Source of the DNA: Zobellella taiwanensis
Lineage (GTDB): Bacteria; Pseudomonadota; Gammaproteobacteria; Enterobacterales; Aeromonadaceae
DNA: 64,000 nucleotides
Assembly: GCF_003012795.1 (NCBI RefSeq)
Contig: NZ_PXYH01000010.1
Coordinates: 1 to 64,000 of the forward strand
Reading direction: 5' to 3'
Shown here: in pieces, positions 54,400-63,411 of the stretch
Position numbering within the stretch: the first letter of the stretch is position 1
How the letters are laid out: every line of letters begins with the position of its first letter
Program-made: the position numbers and the translations under genes
Notes under the pieces: generated by a model
Seen by the model: the letters and a program-made list of their open reading frames with translations, nothing else
Told to the model about the DNA's origin: nothing
The model's database searches: none

Positions 54400-55215
54400 A
54401 TGGACATAGAAGCCTTATTGCCCGGCGTGAAGGCGGCGGCCCGAGAGGCGGGTCGGCGTATCCTGACCCTGTACGACAGCGGCCGTTACCAGGCCGAGCG
54501 CAAGGACGACGACAGCCCGGTGACCAGCGCCGACCTGGCGGCCCATGCCTATCTTGACAAAGCACTGCGCGAACTGGCCGATGTGCCCGTGCTTTCTGAA
54601 GAGGGCGGCGATATTCCCTTGTCCGAACGGCGGAGCTGGCCGCGCTACTGGCTGGTGGATCCGCTCGACGGTACCCAGGAATTCATTGCCGGCAGCGGCG
54701 ATTTTTCCACCATGATCGCCCTGATCGAGGGCGGCCGCCCGGTATTGGGCATGGTCTACGCCCCGGTGGCGGATCTGATGTATTACGCGGTGCGCGGCCA
54801 GGGCGCCTTCAAGGAAGCCGGAGGCCGGGTGGTACGCATCCACGCCCGCCACCACGATCCCGCCTGTCCGCCAAACCGGTTGCGTATCGCCATCAGCCGG
54901 CGGCAAAACGTGGACTGGGTGCGTTCCCGGCTGAGCGACGCGCTGGAATACCAGTTGCTGCCGCTGGGATCGAGTTCGCTCAAGTCCTGCCTGGTGGCCG
55001 AAGGGGCGGCGGATCTTTACATGCGCATCGGGCCCACCGGCGAGTGGGATACGGGGGCGACCCAGTGCATCGTGGAGGAGGCGGGAGGAAAACTGCTGGA
55101 TTTGGGCCTGGGACGGCTCAGCTATAACCGGCGCGACAGCCTGATCAACCCCAACTTCATCACCCTGGGCGACGAAAGCCTGCCCTGGCAGGAGATATTA
55201 AAGTGTGAAGCCTGA
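54400..55215 (+). CDS. cysQ: 3'(2'),5'-bisphosphate nucleotidase CysQ
   Basis: A 271-residue inositol-monophosphatase-fold enzyme that removes PAP formed during sulfate assimilation. Metal-binding motifs: SEEGGDIPLSERR, WLVDPLDGTQEFIAGSGDF and the C-terminal GPTGEWDTGATQCIVEEAGG. The ATG at 54400 follows the nudE stop; an in-frame upstream ATG lies inside nudE. The nudE-cysQ pair fits nucleotide clean-up. Confidence 0.95.
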   Translation: MDIEALLPGVKAAAREAGRRILTLYDSGRYQAERKDDDSPVTSADLAAHAYLDKALRELADVPVLSEEGGDIPLSERRSWPRYWLVDPLDGTQEFIAGSGDFSTMIALIEGGRPVLGMVYAPVADLMYYAVRGQGAFKEAGGRVVRIHARHHDPACPPNRLRIAISRRQNVDWVRSRLSDALEYQLLPLGSSSLKSCLVAEGAADLYMRIGPTGEWDTGATQCIVEEAGGKLLDLGLGRLSYNRRDSLINPNFITLGDESLPWQEILKCEA

Positions 55216-55380
55216 AGCGAACCGAGAGCCGTCAGCCATACACTGTCGGCTGGCGGTGGTGGTGTGAGTGAACCCCGAGCTGTGCCTGCGAATGACACAT
55301 GAATAGGCAGGCACGATTCAGGAGCCTCAATCAGCCGGGGATGGCTTCAAGCTTCCAGCCGACCGCTTCCAGCTTTGGTT

Positions 55381-55707
55381 TCAGTCGTCCTGCTCGAAAT
55401 CTTCGATTTCAATGCCCAGCGCCGTCATGATGTCCCGGGCCCGGGCGGGGATCTGGTCGGGGACATCCTTGCGCAGGTCGTCGTCCTGGGGCAGGGGCTG
55501 GCCGGTGTAGGCATGCAGGAATGCCTCGCACAACAGCTCGCTGTTGGTGGCGTGGCGCAGGTTGTTGACCTGGCGGCGGGTGCGCTCGTCGGTGAGGATT
55601 TTCAGGACCTTGAGCGGGATGGAGACGGTGATTTTCTTGACCTGCTCGCTTTTCTTGCCGTGCTCGGCGTAAGGGCTGATGTAATCGCCGTTCCATTCAG
55701 TTTTCAT
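55381..55707 (-). CDS. metJ: methionine repressor MetJ
   Basis: A 108-residue ribbon-helix-helix repressor using S-adenosylmethionine as co-repressor. [20 protein letters not shown] is the DNA-binding beta strand and first helix; [20 protein letters not shown] and [16 protein letters not shown] complete the core. It is divergent from metB-metL, with met boxes in between, the classical arrangement. Confidence 0.97.
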   Translation of the reverse strand: MKTEWNGDYISPYAEHGKKSEQVKKITVSIPLKVLKILTDERTRRQVNNLRHATNSELLCEAFLHAYTGQPLPQDDDLRKDVPDQIPARARDIMTALGIEIEDFEQDD

Positions 55708-55782
55708 TATTCACCTGCGTCAGGGTTAAAAATCCGGAACGAATTGTAACCCCTACCTTTTTTATTGGCAATCCAACAGCAA

Positions 55783-55814
55783 AGCCTTGCAGACGTCCAG
55801 AAGGCTTGACGGCT
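55783..55814. promoter_or_regulatory. tandem met boxes (MetJ operator)
   Basis: Four adjacent 8-base units related to AGACGTCT: AGCCTTGC, AGACGTCC, AGAAGGCT and TGACGGCT, ending 70 bp before metB. The second unit matches 7 of 8 bases. The array lies between metJ and metB, so MetJ probably controls both directions. Confidence 0.75.
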
Positions 55815-55884
55815 TTTTTGCGCTGGGTTACTGTGCGCCTTCTGCAAACACCCCATTGATCCTGCCATGTGCAAAGGAGAGGAC

Positions 55885-57045
55885 ATGCCTGACTACCAGA
55901 CCCAGACTTATGCCGTTCGGACCGGTATCGACACCGATACCCAGCATGGTGCCGTGGTGCCGCCTTTGTACCTGACCAGTACCTATACCTTTGCCGACTA
56001 CAACCAGCCGCGCCAGTTCGATTACACCCGTTCCGGCAACCCGACCCGGCAGACCCTGCTGGAAGCCCTCACCCGGCTGGAAGGCGGCGCCGGGGCCGCA
56101 GTCACCTCCACCGGCATGGGCGTCATCAACCTGATCGTCACCTCCCAGCTCGAACCCGGGGATTTGCTGCTGGCGCCCCACGATTGCTACGGCGGAACCC
56201 AGCGGCTGTTCAACTCCCTGGCGAAAAAGGGGCATTTCCACCTGGAGTATGTCGATCAGACCTGCCCTCAGGCCCTGGCCGAGGCCCTGGCGCGGCAGCC
56301 GCGCATGCTGTGGATTGAATCCCCGTCCAATCCCCTGCTGCGGGTGGTGGACATTGCCGCCCTCTGTGCCGCGGCGAAAGACATCGGTGCCCTCTCGGTG
56401 GTGGACAACACCTTCCTGTCGCCGGTGCTGCAGCAGCCGCTGGCGCTGGGTGCCGACCTGGCGGTGCACTCCACCACCAAATACATCAACGGCCATTCCG
56501 ACGTGCTGGGCGGGGCCGTGGTGGCCGCCGACGCCGACCTGGCAGAGCAGTTGCGCTGGTGGGCCAACTGCCTGGGGCTGACCGGCTCCGCCTTCGACAG
56601 CTACCTGACCCTGCGCGGCCTGCGCACCCTGGGTGTGCGCATGCGCCAGCACTGCGAAAACGCCGAGGCCCTGGTGGCCTTCCTGCAGGAGCGGCCCGAG
56701 GTCAAGGCGGTGTATCATCCCAGCCTGCCCGGCAACCCCGGCCATGAAGTTGCGGCCCGCCAGCAGAGCGGCTTCGGTGCCATGCTCAGCTTCGAACTGG
56801 ATGCCGACGAGGCCGGCCTGCGCGCTTTTCTGCAGCAGTTGCAATTGTTCTCCCTGGCCGAGTCCCTGGGCGGGGTGGAGAGCCTGATCGCCCACCCGGC
56901 AACCATGACCCATGCGGCCATGACCGAGGAGGCGCGCCTCGCCGCCGGCATCAGCAATCAGTTGCTGCGGGTGTCGGTCGGCATAGAAGACATCGGGGAT
57001 TTGATCCACGACCTGGAAAACGCATTCAAGGTGCTCAGCAAGTAA
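55885..57045 (+). CDS. metB: cystathionine gamma-synthase
   Basis: A 386-residue PLP enzyme joining O-succinylhomoserine and cysteine to cystathionine. The PLP lysine is in HSTTKYINGHSDVLGG (about 198), with YTRSGNPTRQTLLEALTRLE and SLGGVESLIAHPATMTHAAM as family blocks. The ATG at 55885 follows AAAGGAGAGGAC. The stop overlaps the metL start (TAATG), so the two are coupled. Confidence 0.95.
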   Translation: MPDYQTQTYAVRTGIDTDTQHGAVVPPLYLTSTYTFADYNQPRQFDYTRSGNPTRQTLLEALTRLEGGAGAAVTSTGMGVINLIVTSQLEPGDLLLAPHDCYGGTQRLFNSLAKKGHFHLEYVDQTCPQALAEALARQPRMLWIESPSNPLLRVVDIAALCAAAKDIGALSVVDNTFLSPVLQQPLALGADLAVHSTTKYINGHSDVLGGAVVAADADLAEQLRWWANCLGLTGSAFDSYLTLRGLRTLGVRMRQHCENAEALVAFLQERPEVKAVYHPSLPGNPGHEVAARQQSGFGAMLSFELDADEAGLRAFLQQLQLFSLAESLGGVESLIAHPATMTHAAMTEEARLAAGISNQLLRVSVGIEDIGDLIHDLENAFKVLSK

Positions 57046-59483
57046 TGACCCAATTCCAGCCCGACGCCGGCGCCCAGCGACCGGTGCACAAGTTTGGCGG
57101 CAGCAGCCTGGCCGATGCCGCCTGTTTTCACCGGGTGGCCGGCATCATCCACAACCTGCACCAGCCCGATGCCCTCATAGTGGTGTCGGCGCCGGGCAAG
57201 ACCACCAACCGGCTGATCGAACTGCTCAGCCTGTTTGCCAGCGGCGACAGCGCGGCCCCCGAAGCGCTGGAAGGGTTGCATGACTTTCAGCGCAACCTGA
57301 TTGCCACCACCCTGGCGCCGGACCAGGCCGAGCCCCTGCTGGCCGCCCTCGAGGACGACATCCAGACCATCGCCCGGGTGCTGGAGCAAAGCCGGCTGGG
57401 CGACTTCCAGCGCAACCTGATCCAGTCCTTCGGCGAGGTCTGGTCCTCGCGCCTGCTGGCCCGGCTGCTGTCCTGCCAGGGACTGGCCGCCGACAGCCTG
57501 GATGCCCGCCGCTTCCTGCTGGTGGCCGGTACGCCGGTGCAGGTGGACGAGGCCGAATCCCGTCGCCGGCTGGGCGAGATTCTGGCCGAGCACCCGGCGC
57601 GGATACAGGTGGTGACCGGCTTTATCGCCGCCGATGCCGAGGGCCGCACCCGGTTGCTGGGGCGTAATGGCTCCGATTTCAGCGCCACCCTGCTGGCGGC
57701 ATTGGCCGACAGCTCCCATTGCACCATCTGGAGTGATGTGCCCGGGGTGTTCAGCGCCGATCCGCGGCGGGTGAAGGAAGCCCGGCTGCTGACCCGGCTG
57801 TCGCTGCCGGAAGCCGCAGAACTGGCCCGGCTGGGCTCGCCGGTGCTGCACAGCCGAACCCTGGGCCCGGTGGCCGCCAGCCGCCAGCAACTGATGCTGC
57901 GCTGCAGCTATCACCCGGACGACGGCCATACCCGCATTTCCCGCCAGTCGCGACGGGAGGCGGGGGGGCGCATCGTCACCTCGGTGGACGACGCCGTGCT
58001 GCTGGAAATGACCATTCCCGCCCGCTACCAGGATAGGGTGGATGCCCTCACCGACTGGCTGACCCGGCGCGAGCTGGCGCCCCTGGCCTGCAAGCGCCGG
58101 CCCGAGCGGCGCCTGTGGCAAATTGCCTATACCCGCGAGCAGGCCGAACAGGCCTTTGCCCTGCTCAAGGATCACCAGCCCGCCGGCGGTTTCGAGGGGC
58201 TGCAGCTGCGCGAAGGCTTCTCCCTGGTGGCCCTGGTAGGCAAGGAGGTTACCGCCCAGGCCGAGCAGTGCCTGCAGTTTTACCATGCCCTCAATGAGCA
58301 GCCCCTGGAGTTTATCCAGCCGGCCAAAAACGGCCTCAGCCTGGTGGGGGTGGTGCGCAAAATGGTGCTGGAGCCCCTGCTGCTGCGCCTGCACCAGAGC
58401 CTGTTCAGCCGGCCGAAGCGGGTGGGCCTGGTGCTGTTTGGTCGGGGCAACATCGGCCAGGCCTGGCTCAGGTTGTACCGGGAGCAGAAGCCGCGGCTGG
58501 AGCGGGAGCTGAACCTGCACCTCAGCCTGTACGGGGTGTTCGATTCCCGGGGGGCCATGCTGTCCAGCCAGGGACTGGAGGTGGACCAGGTGTTGGCCGA
58601 TTTCCAGCCCAGGTCCGTGGTCTGGCCCGACTGGCTGGAGGATCTGGAGGAGCACGGCTTCGACAGCCTGGTGGCGCTGGATCTGACCGCCTCCGAGTCG
58701 CTGGTGCAGTATTACCCGGCGCTGGTGCAGCAACATATCCATCTGATTGCCGCCAACAAGCAGGCGGGGGCGGCGGAGCAGGAGTACTACCTGAAGCTCA
58801 GGCAGACCCTGGCCGAGCACAGGGTGCAGTTTCTCAGCAACGCCACCGTCGGCGCCGGCCTGCCGGTGCAGACCAGCGTGCGTCAGCTGCAGCAGTCCGG
58901 CGAGCAGATCCGTACCCTGAGCGGCATTTTTTCGGGCACCCTGAGCTGGCTGTTCCAGCATTACGACGGCAGCCAGCCCTTTTCCGAACTGGTGCTGCAG
59001 GCCTGGCAGCAGGGCCTGACCGAGCCGGATCCGAGGCAGGATCTGAGCGGTGAGGACGTCAAGCGCAAGCTGGTGATCCTGGCGCGGGAAGCAGGTTTCG
59101 ACCTGGATCCGGCCAACGTCCGGGTCAGCAACCTGGTGCCCGAGTCCCTGGCGGCACTGGACAGGGAGCGCTTCTTCGACCGGCTGGCCGAGCTGGATCA
59201 GCCCCTGGCCGAGGCCCTGGCCCTGGCCCGGGCCCGGGAAGAGGGTGGGGTATTGCGCCATGTGGCCCGCTTCGATGCCCAGCGCCATGAGGCCGGCGTG
59301 GGGCTGGAGGTGTTGGGGCCCGAGCATCCCTTTGCCCACCTGCGGCCCGGCGATAACATCTTCGCCATCGAAACCCAGCACTATCGTCAGAATCCCCTGG
59401 TGATCCAGGGTCCCGGCGCCGGCCGGGAGGTGACTGCCGCCGCCGTGCAGGCGGACTTGTGGCAGTTGCTGGCCGGCCTCTGA
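57045..59483 (+). CDS. metL: bifunctional aspartokinase II/homoserine dehydrogenase II
   Basis: An 812-residue fusion enzyme. The aspartokinase part begins HKFGGSSLADAACFHRV and contains GFIAADAEGRTRLLGRNGSD. An ACT-type linker region spans about 320-460. The homoserine dehydrogenase part has the NAD(P)-binding VGLVLFGRGNIGQAW, IAANKQAGAAEQEYY and NATVGAGLPV with GIFSGTLSWLF. Length and linkage to metB and metJ indicate MetL rather than ThrA. Confidence 0.95.
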   Translation: MTQFQPDAGAQRPVHKFGGSSLADAACFHRVAGIIHNLHQPDALIVVSAPGKTTNRLIELLSLFASGDSAAPEALEGLHDFQRNLIATTLAPDQAEPLLAALEDDIQTIARVLEQSRLGDFQRNLIQSFGEVWSSRLLARLLSCQGLAADSLDARRFLLVAGTPVQVDEAESRRRLGEILAEHPARIQVVTGFIAADAEGRTRLLGRNGSDFSATLLAALADSSHCTIWSDVPGVFSADPRRVKEARLLTRLSLPEAAELARLGSPVLHSRTLGPVAASRQQLMLRCSYHPDDGHTRISRQSRREAGGRIVTSVDDAVLLEMTIPARYQDRVDALTDWLTRRELAPLACKRRPERRLWQIAYTREQAEQAFALLKDHQPAGGFEGLQLREGFSLVALVGKEVTAQAEQCLQFYHALNEQPLEFIQPAKNGLSLVGVVRKMVLEPLLLRLHQSLFSRPKRVGLVLFGRGNIGQAWLRLYREQKPRLERELNLHLSLYGVFDSRGAMLSSQGLEVDQVLADFQPRSVVWPDWLEDLEEHGFDSLVALDLTASESLVQYYPALVQQHIHLIAANKQAGAAEQEYYLKLRQTLAEHRVQFLSNATVGAGLPVQTSVRQLQQSGEQIRTLSGIFSGTLSWLFQHYDGSQPFSELVLQAWQQGLTEPDPRQDLSGEDVKRKLVILAREAGFDLDPANVRVSNLVPESLAALDRERFFDRLAELDQPLAEALALARAREEGGVLRHVARFDAQRHEAGVGLEVLGPEHPFAHLRPGDNIFAIETQHYRQNPLVIQGPGAGREVTAAAVQADLWQLLAGL

Positions 59484-59489
59484 CCCCGA

Positions 59490-59515
59490 CCGGGCTCCCT
59501 TATCGGGGAGCCCGG
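59490..59515 (+). terminator. hairpin after metL
   Basis: CCGGGCTCCC-TTATCG-GGGAGCCCGG lies 6 bp past the metL stop, followed by a weak T/C-rich run, so probably the metBL terminator. Confidence 0.65.
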
Positions 59516-59616
59516 CCTGTTCCCATTTCCCACCCCATTCCGCTTCTTTCACAACCTGATGTTAACCTTTTATATCAATGGTATAGATGTTATTAGCCGT
59601 ATTTTTGATCGATTTA

Positions 59617-59634
59617 TAGTGATCTTGATCACAA
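59617..59634 (+). promoter_or_regulatory. CRP-type site upstream of the tetronate operon
   Basis: TAGTGATCTTGATCACAA closely matches the CRP consensus TGTGA-N6-TCACA. It lies about 180 bp before ltnD in a 329-bp AT-rich intergenic region (59484-59812) that otherwise shows no gene. Catabolite control of the operon is the likely meaning; an FNR-type use cannot be excluded. Confidence 0.7.
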
Positions 59635-59812
59635 CATTTTGAACATGCTTATGTGAATAAATGTTATGTGGCATCTTAAATAAATCTATTTATTTTCAAT
59701 GTATTAGCTATTTCTGATGATTCTGCTTTTTGTGAGGTCCCGACATTAACTGTGACGATATGTGGTCAATAATGTATTCATCACAATAGTTCACAGCTTG
59801 GGAGTAACACAG

Positions 59813-60712
59813 ATGAGCGCACTTTCCCGTATTGGCCTGGTCGGCCTCGGCTCCATGGGTATGGGCATGGCCCAGTCCCTGATCCGCGCCGGCTTCGATA
59901 CCTATGGTTTTGACCTGAACCCGGACGCCTGCGCTCGTCTGGCCGAGGCCGGCGCCGCCGGCACCGGCCCCTCGGCGCTGCCCTATGCGGACCGGCTCGA
60001 CGCCCTGATGCTGGTGGTGGTCAACGGCGCCCAGGTGGAGGCGGTGCTGTTCGGCGAGCAGGGCCTGGCCCAGGCGCTGCGCCCGGGCAGCCTGGTGATC
60101 GTGTGCAGCACCCTGGCTGCTACCCAGACCCAATCCATCCACCGCCGCCTGGCCGAGCTGGGCCTGGAAATGATAGACGCGCCCATCTCCGGCGGCGCCG
60201 TCAAGGCCGCCGACGGCAAGCTGTCGGTGATGGCCTCGGGCAAGCCCGAGCTGTTCGAGCAGGCCCGTGGGCTGTTCGACGCCGTGGCCGAAAAACTCTA
60301 TGTGGTCGGGCCCGACATCGGCCAGGGCAGCACCGTCAAGACCATCCACCAGCTGCTGGCCGGGGTGCACATCGCCGCCGCCGCCGAGGCCATGGCCATG
60401 GCCGCCAAGGCGGAGATCCCGCTGGAGCTGATGTTCGAGGTGGTCACCCACAGCGCCGGCAATTCCTGGATGTTCGAGAACCGGGTGCCGCACATCCTGG
60501 ACGGGGACTATGCGCCGCGCTCCAGCGTCGACATCTTCGTCAAGGACCTGGGCATAGTGCTGGACACCGCTCACCAGATGAAATTCCCGCTGCCGCTGGC
60601 CTCCGCCGCCCACCAGATGTTCCTGGCCGCCAGCAACGAGGGCTACGGCCGTGAAGACGACGCCGCCGTGGTCAAAACCTTCAAGGGCATCCGCCTGCCG
60701 GAGGGCAAGTAA
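59813..60712 (+). CDS. ltnD: L-threonate dehydrogenase (LtnD-like)
   Basis: A 299-residue member of the 3-hydroxyisobutyrate dehydrogenase family. The NAD site is IGLVGLGSMGMGMAQSLI, the substrate motif is DAPISGGAVKAADGKLSVMA, and the catalytic Lys is in GSTVKTIHQLLAGVH. It oxidises a C4 acid sugar at C2. The ATG at 59813 follows GGGAGTAACACAG. First gene of a five-gene unit; the operon partners define LtnD (YgbJ) rather than GarR. Confidence 0.9.
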   Translation: MSALSRIGLVGLGSMGMGMAQSLIRAGFDTYGFDLNPDACARLAEAGAAGTGPSALPYADRLDALMLVVVNGAQVEAVLFGEQGLAQALRPGSLVIVCSTLAATQTQSIHRRLAELGLEMIDAPISGGAVKAADGKLSVMASGKPELFEQARGLFDAVAEKLYVVGPDIGQGSTVKTIHQLLAGVHIAAAAEAMAMAAKAEIPLELMFEVVTHSAGNSWMFENRVPHILDGDYAPRSSVDIFVKDLGIVLDTAHQMKFPLPLASAAHQMFLAASNEGYGREDDAAVVKTFKGIRLPEGK

Positions 60713-61978
60713 ATGACGCAACGTCTGGGTGTTATCGCCGACGACTTTACCGGCGCCACCGATATCGCCGGCTTTATGGTGGAAAACGGCTGGCGCGTGA
60801 CCCAGCTGATCGGCCACGGCCCCGCCCAGGTGCCGGCGGACGTGGACGCCGTGGTCATCTCCCTGAAGAGCCGCTCCTGCGCGGTGGAGCAGGCGGTGGC
60901 CGACTCCCTGGCGGCGCTGGCGCGGCTGCAGGAGCTGGGTTGCAATCGCTTCTTCTTCAAGTACTGCTCCACCTTCGACTCCACCGCCGAGGGCAATATC
61001 GGCCCGGTGACCGACGCTTTGCTCGAGGCGCTGGACCAGAACTTTACCGTGATCTGCCCGGCGCTGCCGGTGAACGGCCGCACCGTCTGCCACGGCAACC
61101 TGTTCGTGAACGGGGTGCCGCTCAACGAGTCCGGTATGAAGGATCACCCGGTGACCCCCATGACAGACGCCAACCTGCAGCGGCTGATGGCCGCCCAGGC
61201 CCGGGGCCAGGTGGGGCTGGTGGACTATCATGCCGTGCTGGCCGGCCCGGCGGCGGTCCGTGCCCGGCTTGAGGAGCTGAAGGCCAATAGTGTGAACTAC
61301 GCGGTGCTGGACACCCTGACCATGGCCGATCTGCCGGTGCTGGGCGAAGCGCTGAGCGAGCTGAAGCTGGTTACCGGCGGCTCCGGCCTGGGCGCGGGCC
61401 TGGCTCGCTTCGCTACCGGCGGCCAGGGCGCCGCCCTGGCCCGGGAGCTGGGTGCACCGGTGGCCGGCGGCCGTGCCGTGGTGCTGTCCGGCTCCTGCTC
61501 CCAGATGACCAACGCCCAGGTGGCGGCCTACCAACAGAAGGCGCCGCACCGGCTGGTGGAGGTAGCCCGCTGCATTGAGGCGCCCGCCGCCTACGCCGCC
61601 GAGCTGGCCGACTGGGTTGCGGCCCAGGACAGCGCCCCGGCGCCCATGCTGTACGCCACCCAGCCCGCGGCCGAGCTTTCCCGCATCCAGGCCCAGTATG
61701 GCGCGGCCAGGGCCAGCGAGGCGGTGGAAGGGGTGTTCGCCGCCGTGGCCGCCCGCCTGGCGGGCGAAGGCTTCAGCAAGTTTATCGTGGCCGGCGGTGA
61801 GACCTCCGGCATCGTCACCCAGGCGCTGGCGGTGACCGGCTTCCATATCGGCCCGCAGATTGCCCCGGGCGTGCCCTGGGTGCGGGCCCTCGACAAGCCG
61901 TTGTCCCTGGCACTCAAGTCGGGCAACTTCGGCGACGAGCATTTCTTCAGCAACGCCCAGGAGTTTTTCCATGACTGA
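60713..61978 (+). CDS. otnK: 3-oxo-tetronate kinase
   Basis: A 421-residue four-carbon acid-sugar kinase (DUF1537 type, OtnK/YgbK). The N-terminal IADDFTGATDIAGFMVENG is the substrate-binding signature; FFKYCSTFDSTAEGNIGPVT and the C-terminal ATP-binding VAGGETSGIVTQAL are present. It begins directly after the ltnD stop. It phosphorylates the 3-oxo-tetronate for the decarboxylase that follows. Confidence 0.93.
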   Translation: MTQRLGVIADDFTGATDIAGFMVENGWRVTQLIGHGPAQVPADVDAVVISLKSRSCAVEQAVADSLAALARLQELGCNRFFFKYCSTFDSTAEGNIGPVTDALLEALDQNFTVICPALPVNGRTVCHGNLFVNGVPLNESGMKDHPVTPMTDANLQRLMAAQARGQVGLVDYHAVLAGPAAVRARLEELKANSVNYAVLDTLTMADLPVLGEALSELKLVTGGSGLGAGLARFATGGQGAALARELGAPVAGGRAVVLSGSCSQMTNAQVAAYQQKAPHRLVEVARCIEAPAAYAAELADWVAAQDSAPAPMLYATQPAAELSRIQAQYGAARASEAVEGVFAAVAARLAGEGFSKFIVAGGETSGIVTQALAVTGFHIGPQIAPGVPWVRALDKPLSLALKSGNFGDEHFFSNAQEFFHD

Positions 61979-62612
61979 ATTTTCCCTGCGCCTGGAAATG
62001 GTGAAGATCGCCAAATCCATGTTCGAGCGCGGCTACAGCAGCGGCGGGGCGGGCAACCTCAGCCTCAAGCTGCCCGACGGCAACCTGCTGGCCACCCCCA
62101 CCAATACCAGCTTCGGCGACCTGGATCCGGACCGCCTGAGCAAGGTGGACCCGGACGGCAACCACCTGGACGGCGACAAGCCCTCCAAGGAAGTGCTGAT
62201 GCACATCGCCATGTACCGCCAGCGGCCCCAGGCCGGCGGCATAGTGCACCTGCACTCGCCCTACCTGACCGCCCTGTCCTGCGTAGACGGGTTGGATCCG
62301 GCCAACTGCCTGCCGCCCATCACCCCCTATTACGTGATGCGGGTGGGCAAGCTGCCGCTGATCCCCTACTTCCGCCCCGGCAGCCCGCGCATCGCCGAGG
62401 AAGTGGAAAAGCTGGCCGCCGGCCATGGCTCGGTGCTGCTGGCCAACCACGGCCCGGTGATCAGCGGCAAGAGCCTGCGCGAGGCCATGTTCAACGCCGA
62501 GGAGCTGGAAGAGACCGCCCGGCTGTATTTCATTCTGCGCAACGGCCCCATGCGCACCCTGACCGACGATCAGGTGGCGGAGCTGGAGCAGGTTTTCAAA
62601 GGCAAGATGTAA
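61971..62612 (+). CDS. otnC: 3-oxo-tetronate 4-phosphate decarboxylase
   Basis: A 213-residue class II aldolase-fold enzyme (OtnC/YgbL): SSGGAGNLSLKLPDGNLLAT, the metal-binding HLHSPYLTALS and VLLANHGPVISGKS. It yields dihydroxyacetone phosphate. The ATG at 61971 overlaps the end of otnK by 8 bp, indicating translational coupling. Confidence 0.93.
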   Translation: MTEFSLRLEMVKIAKSMFERGYSSGGAGNLSLKLPDGNLLATPTNTSFGDLDPDRLSKVDPDGNHLDGDKPSKEVLMHIAMYRQRPQAGGIVHLHSPYLTALSCVDGLDPANCLPPITPYYVMRVGKLPLIPYFRPGSPRIAEEVEKLAAGHGSVLLANHGPVISGKSLREAMFNAEELEETARLYFILRNGPMRTLTDDQVAELEQVFKGKM

Positions 62613-62622
62613 GGAGCGGACC

Positions 62623-63408
62623 ATGGCCCGATTTGCAGCCAACCTGTCGATGATGTTTACCGAAGTGCCCTTTATGGCGCGCTTCCAGGCCGCCCGCGCC
62701 GCCGGCTTTCGCGCGGTGGAATACCTGTTTCCCTACGCCGAGGACAAGGACGCCATCGCCGCCGAGCTCAAGGCCCAGGATCTTACCCAGGCGCTGTTCA
62801 ACATGCCCCCCGGCGACTGGGAGGCGGGCGAGCGCGGCCTGGCCTCGCTGCCCGGGCGGGAGGCGGAATTCCGCGCCGGCGTGGCCACCGCCCTGGCCTA
62901 TGCCGAGGCGCTGGGCTGCACCCAGCTGCACGCCATGGCCGGCCTGTGCCAGCCCGGGCTGAGCCGCGAGCAGCAGCAGGCCACCTATGTGGACAATATC
63001 CGCTACGCGGCGGACCAGGCGGCCCAAAAGGGTGTTCTGGTGCTGCTTGAACCCATCAACAGCCGCGACATGCCCGGCTACTTCCTCTCCACCCAGGTAC
63101 AGGCCGAGGCGCTGCTGGCCGAGATCGACCGGCCCAACGTCAAGATCCAGCTCGATCTCTACCACTGCCAGATCATGGAAGGGGATCTCACCCGCACCAT
63201 CGACCGGCTGTGGGGCAAGTTCAGCCATATCCAGATAGCCTCGGTGCCCGATCGCCACGAGCCGGACCAGGGCGAGGTCAACTACCCCTGGCTGTTCGAC
63301 TACCTGGACGCCAAGGGCTACGACGGCTTCCTGGGCTGCGAATACCGTCCGCGCGGCAACACCGAGGCGGGCCTGGGCTGGTTCGCCCCCTGGGCGGACA
63401 AGGAGTAA
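62623..63408 (+). CDS. otnI: 2-oxo-tetronate isomerase
   Basis: A 261-residue hydroxypyruvate-isomerase-like TIM barrel (OtnI/YgbM): MARFAANLSMMFTEVPFMAR, NMPPGDWEAGERGLASLPGR, LLEPINSRDMPGYFLSTQ and IQLDLYHCQIMEGDL. It converts 2-oxo-tetronate to the 3-oxo form for OtnK. AAGGAGCGG precedes the ATG. Completes the pathway from threonate-type acids to DHAP. Confidence 0.93.
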   Translation: MARFAANLSMMFTEVPFMARFQAARAAGFRAVEYLFPYAEDKDAIAAELKAQDLTQALFNMPPGDWEAGERGLASLPGREAEFRAGVATALAYAEALGCTQLHAMAGLCQPGLSREQQQATYVDNIRYAADQAAQKGVLVLLEPINSRDMPGYFLSTQVQAEALLAEIDRPNVKIQLDLYHCQIMEGDLTRTIDRLWGKFSHIQIASVPDRHEPDQGEVNYPWLFDYLDAKGYDGFLGCEYRPRGNTEAGLGWFAPWADKE

Positions 63409-63411
63409 GCC

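Noticed and set aside
56958-59552. 864-codon minus-strand open frame opposite metL
   Set aside because: Antisense to metL; Gln/Gly/His-rich composition without domains, typical of GC-rich antisense frames.
59708-62020. 770-codon minus-strand open frame opposite ltnD and otnK
   Set aside because: Antisense to two clear enzymes; no recognisable protein features.
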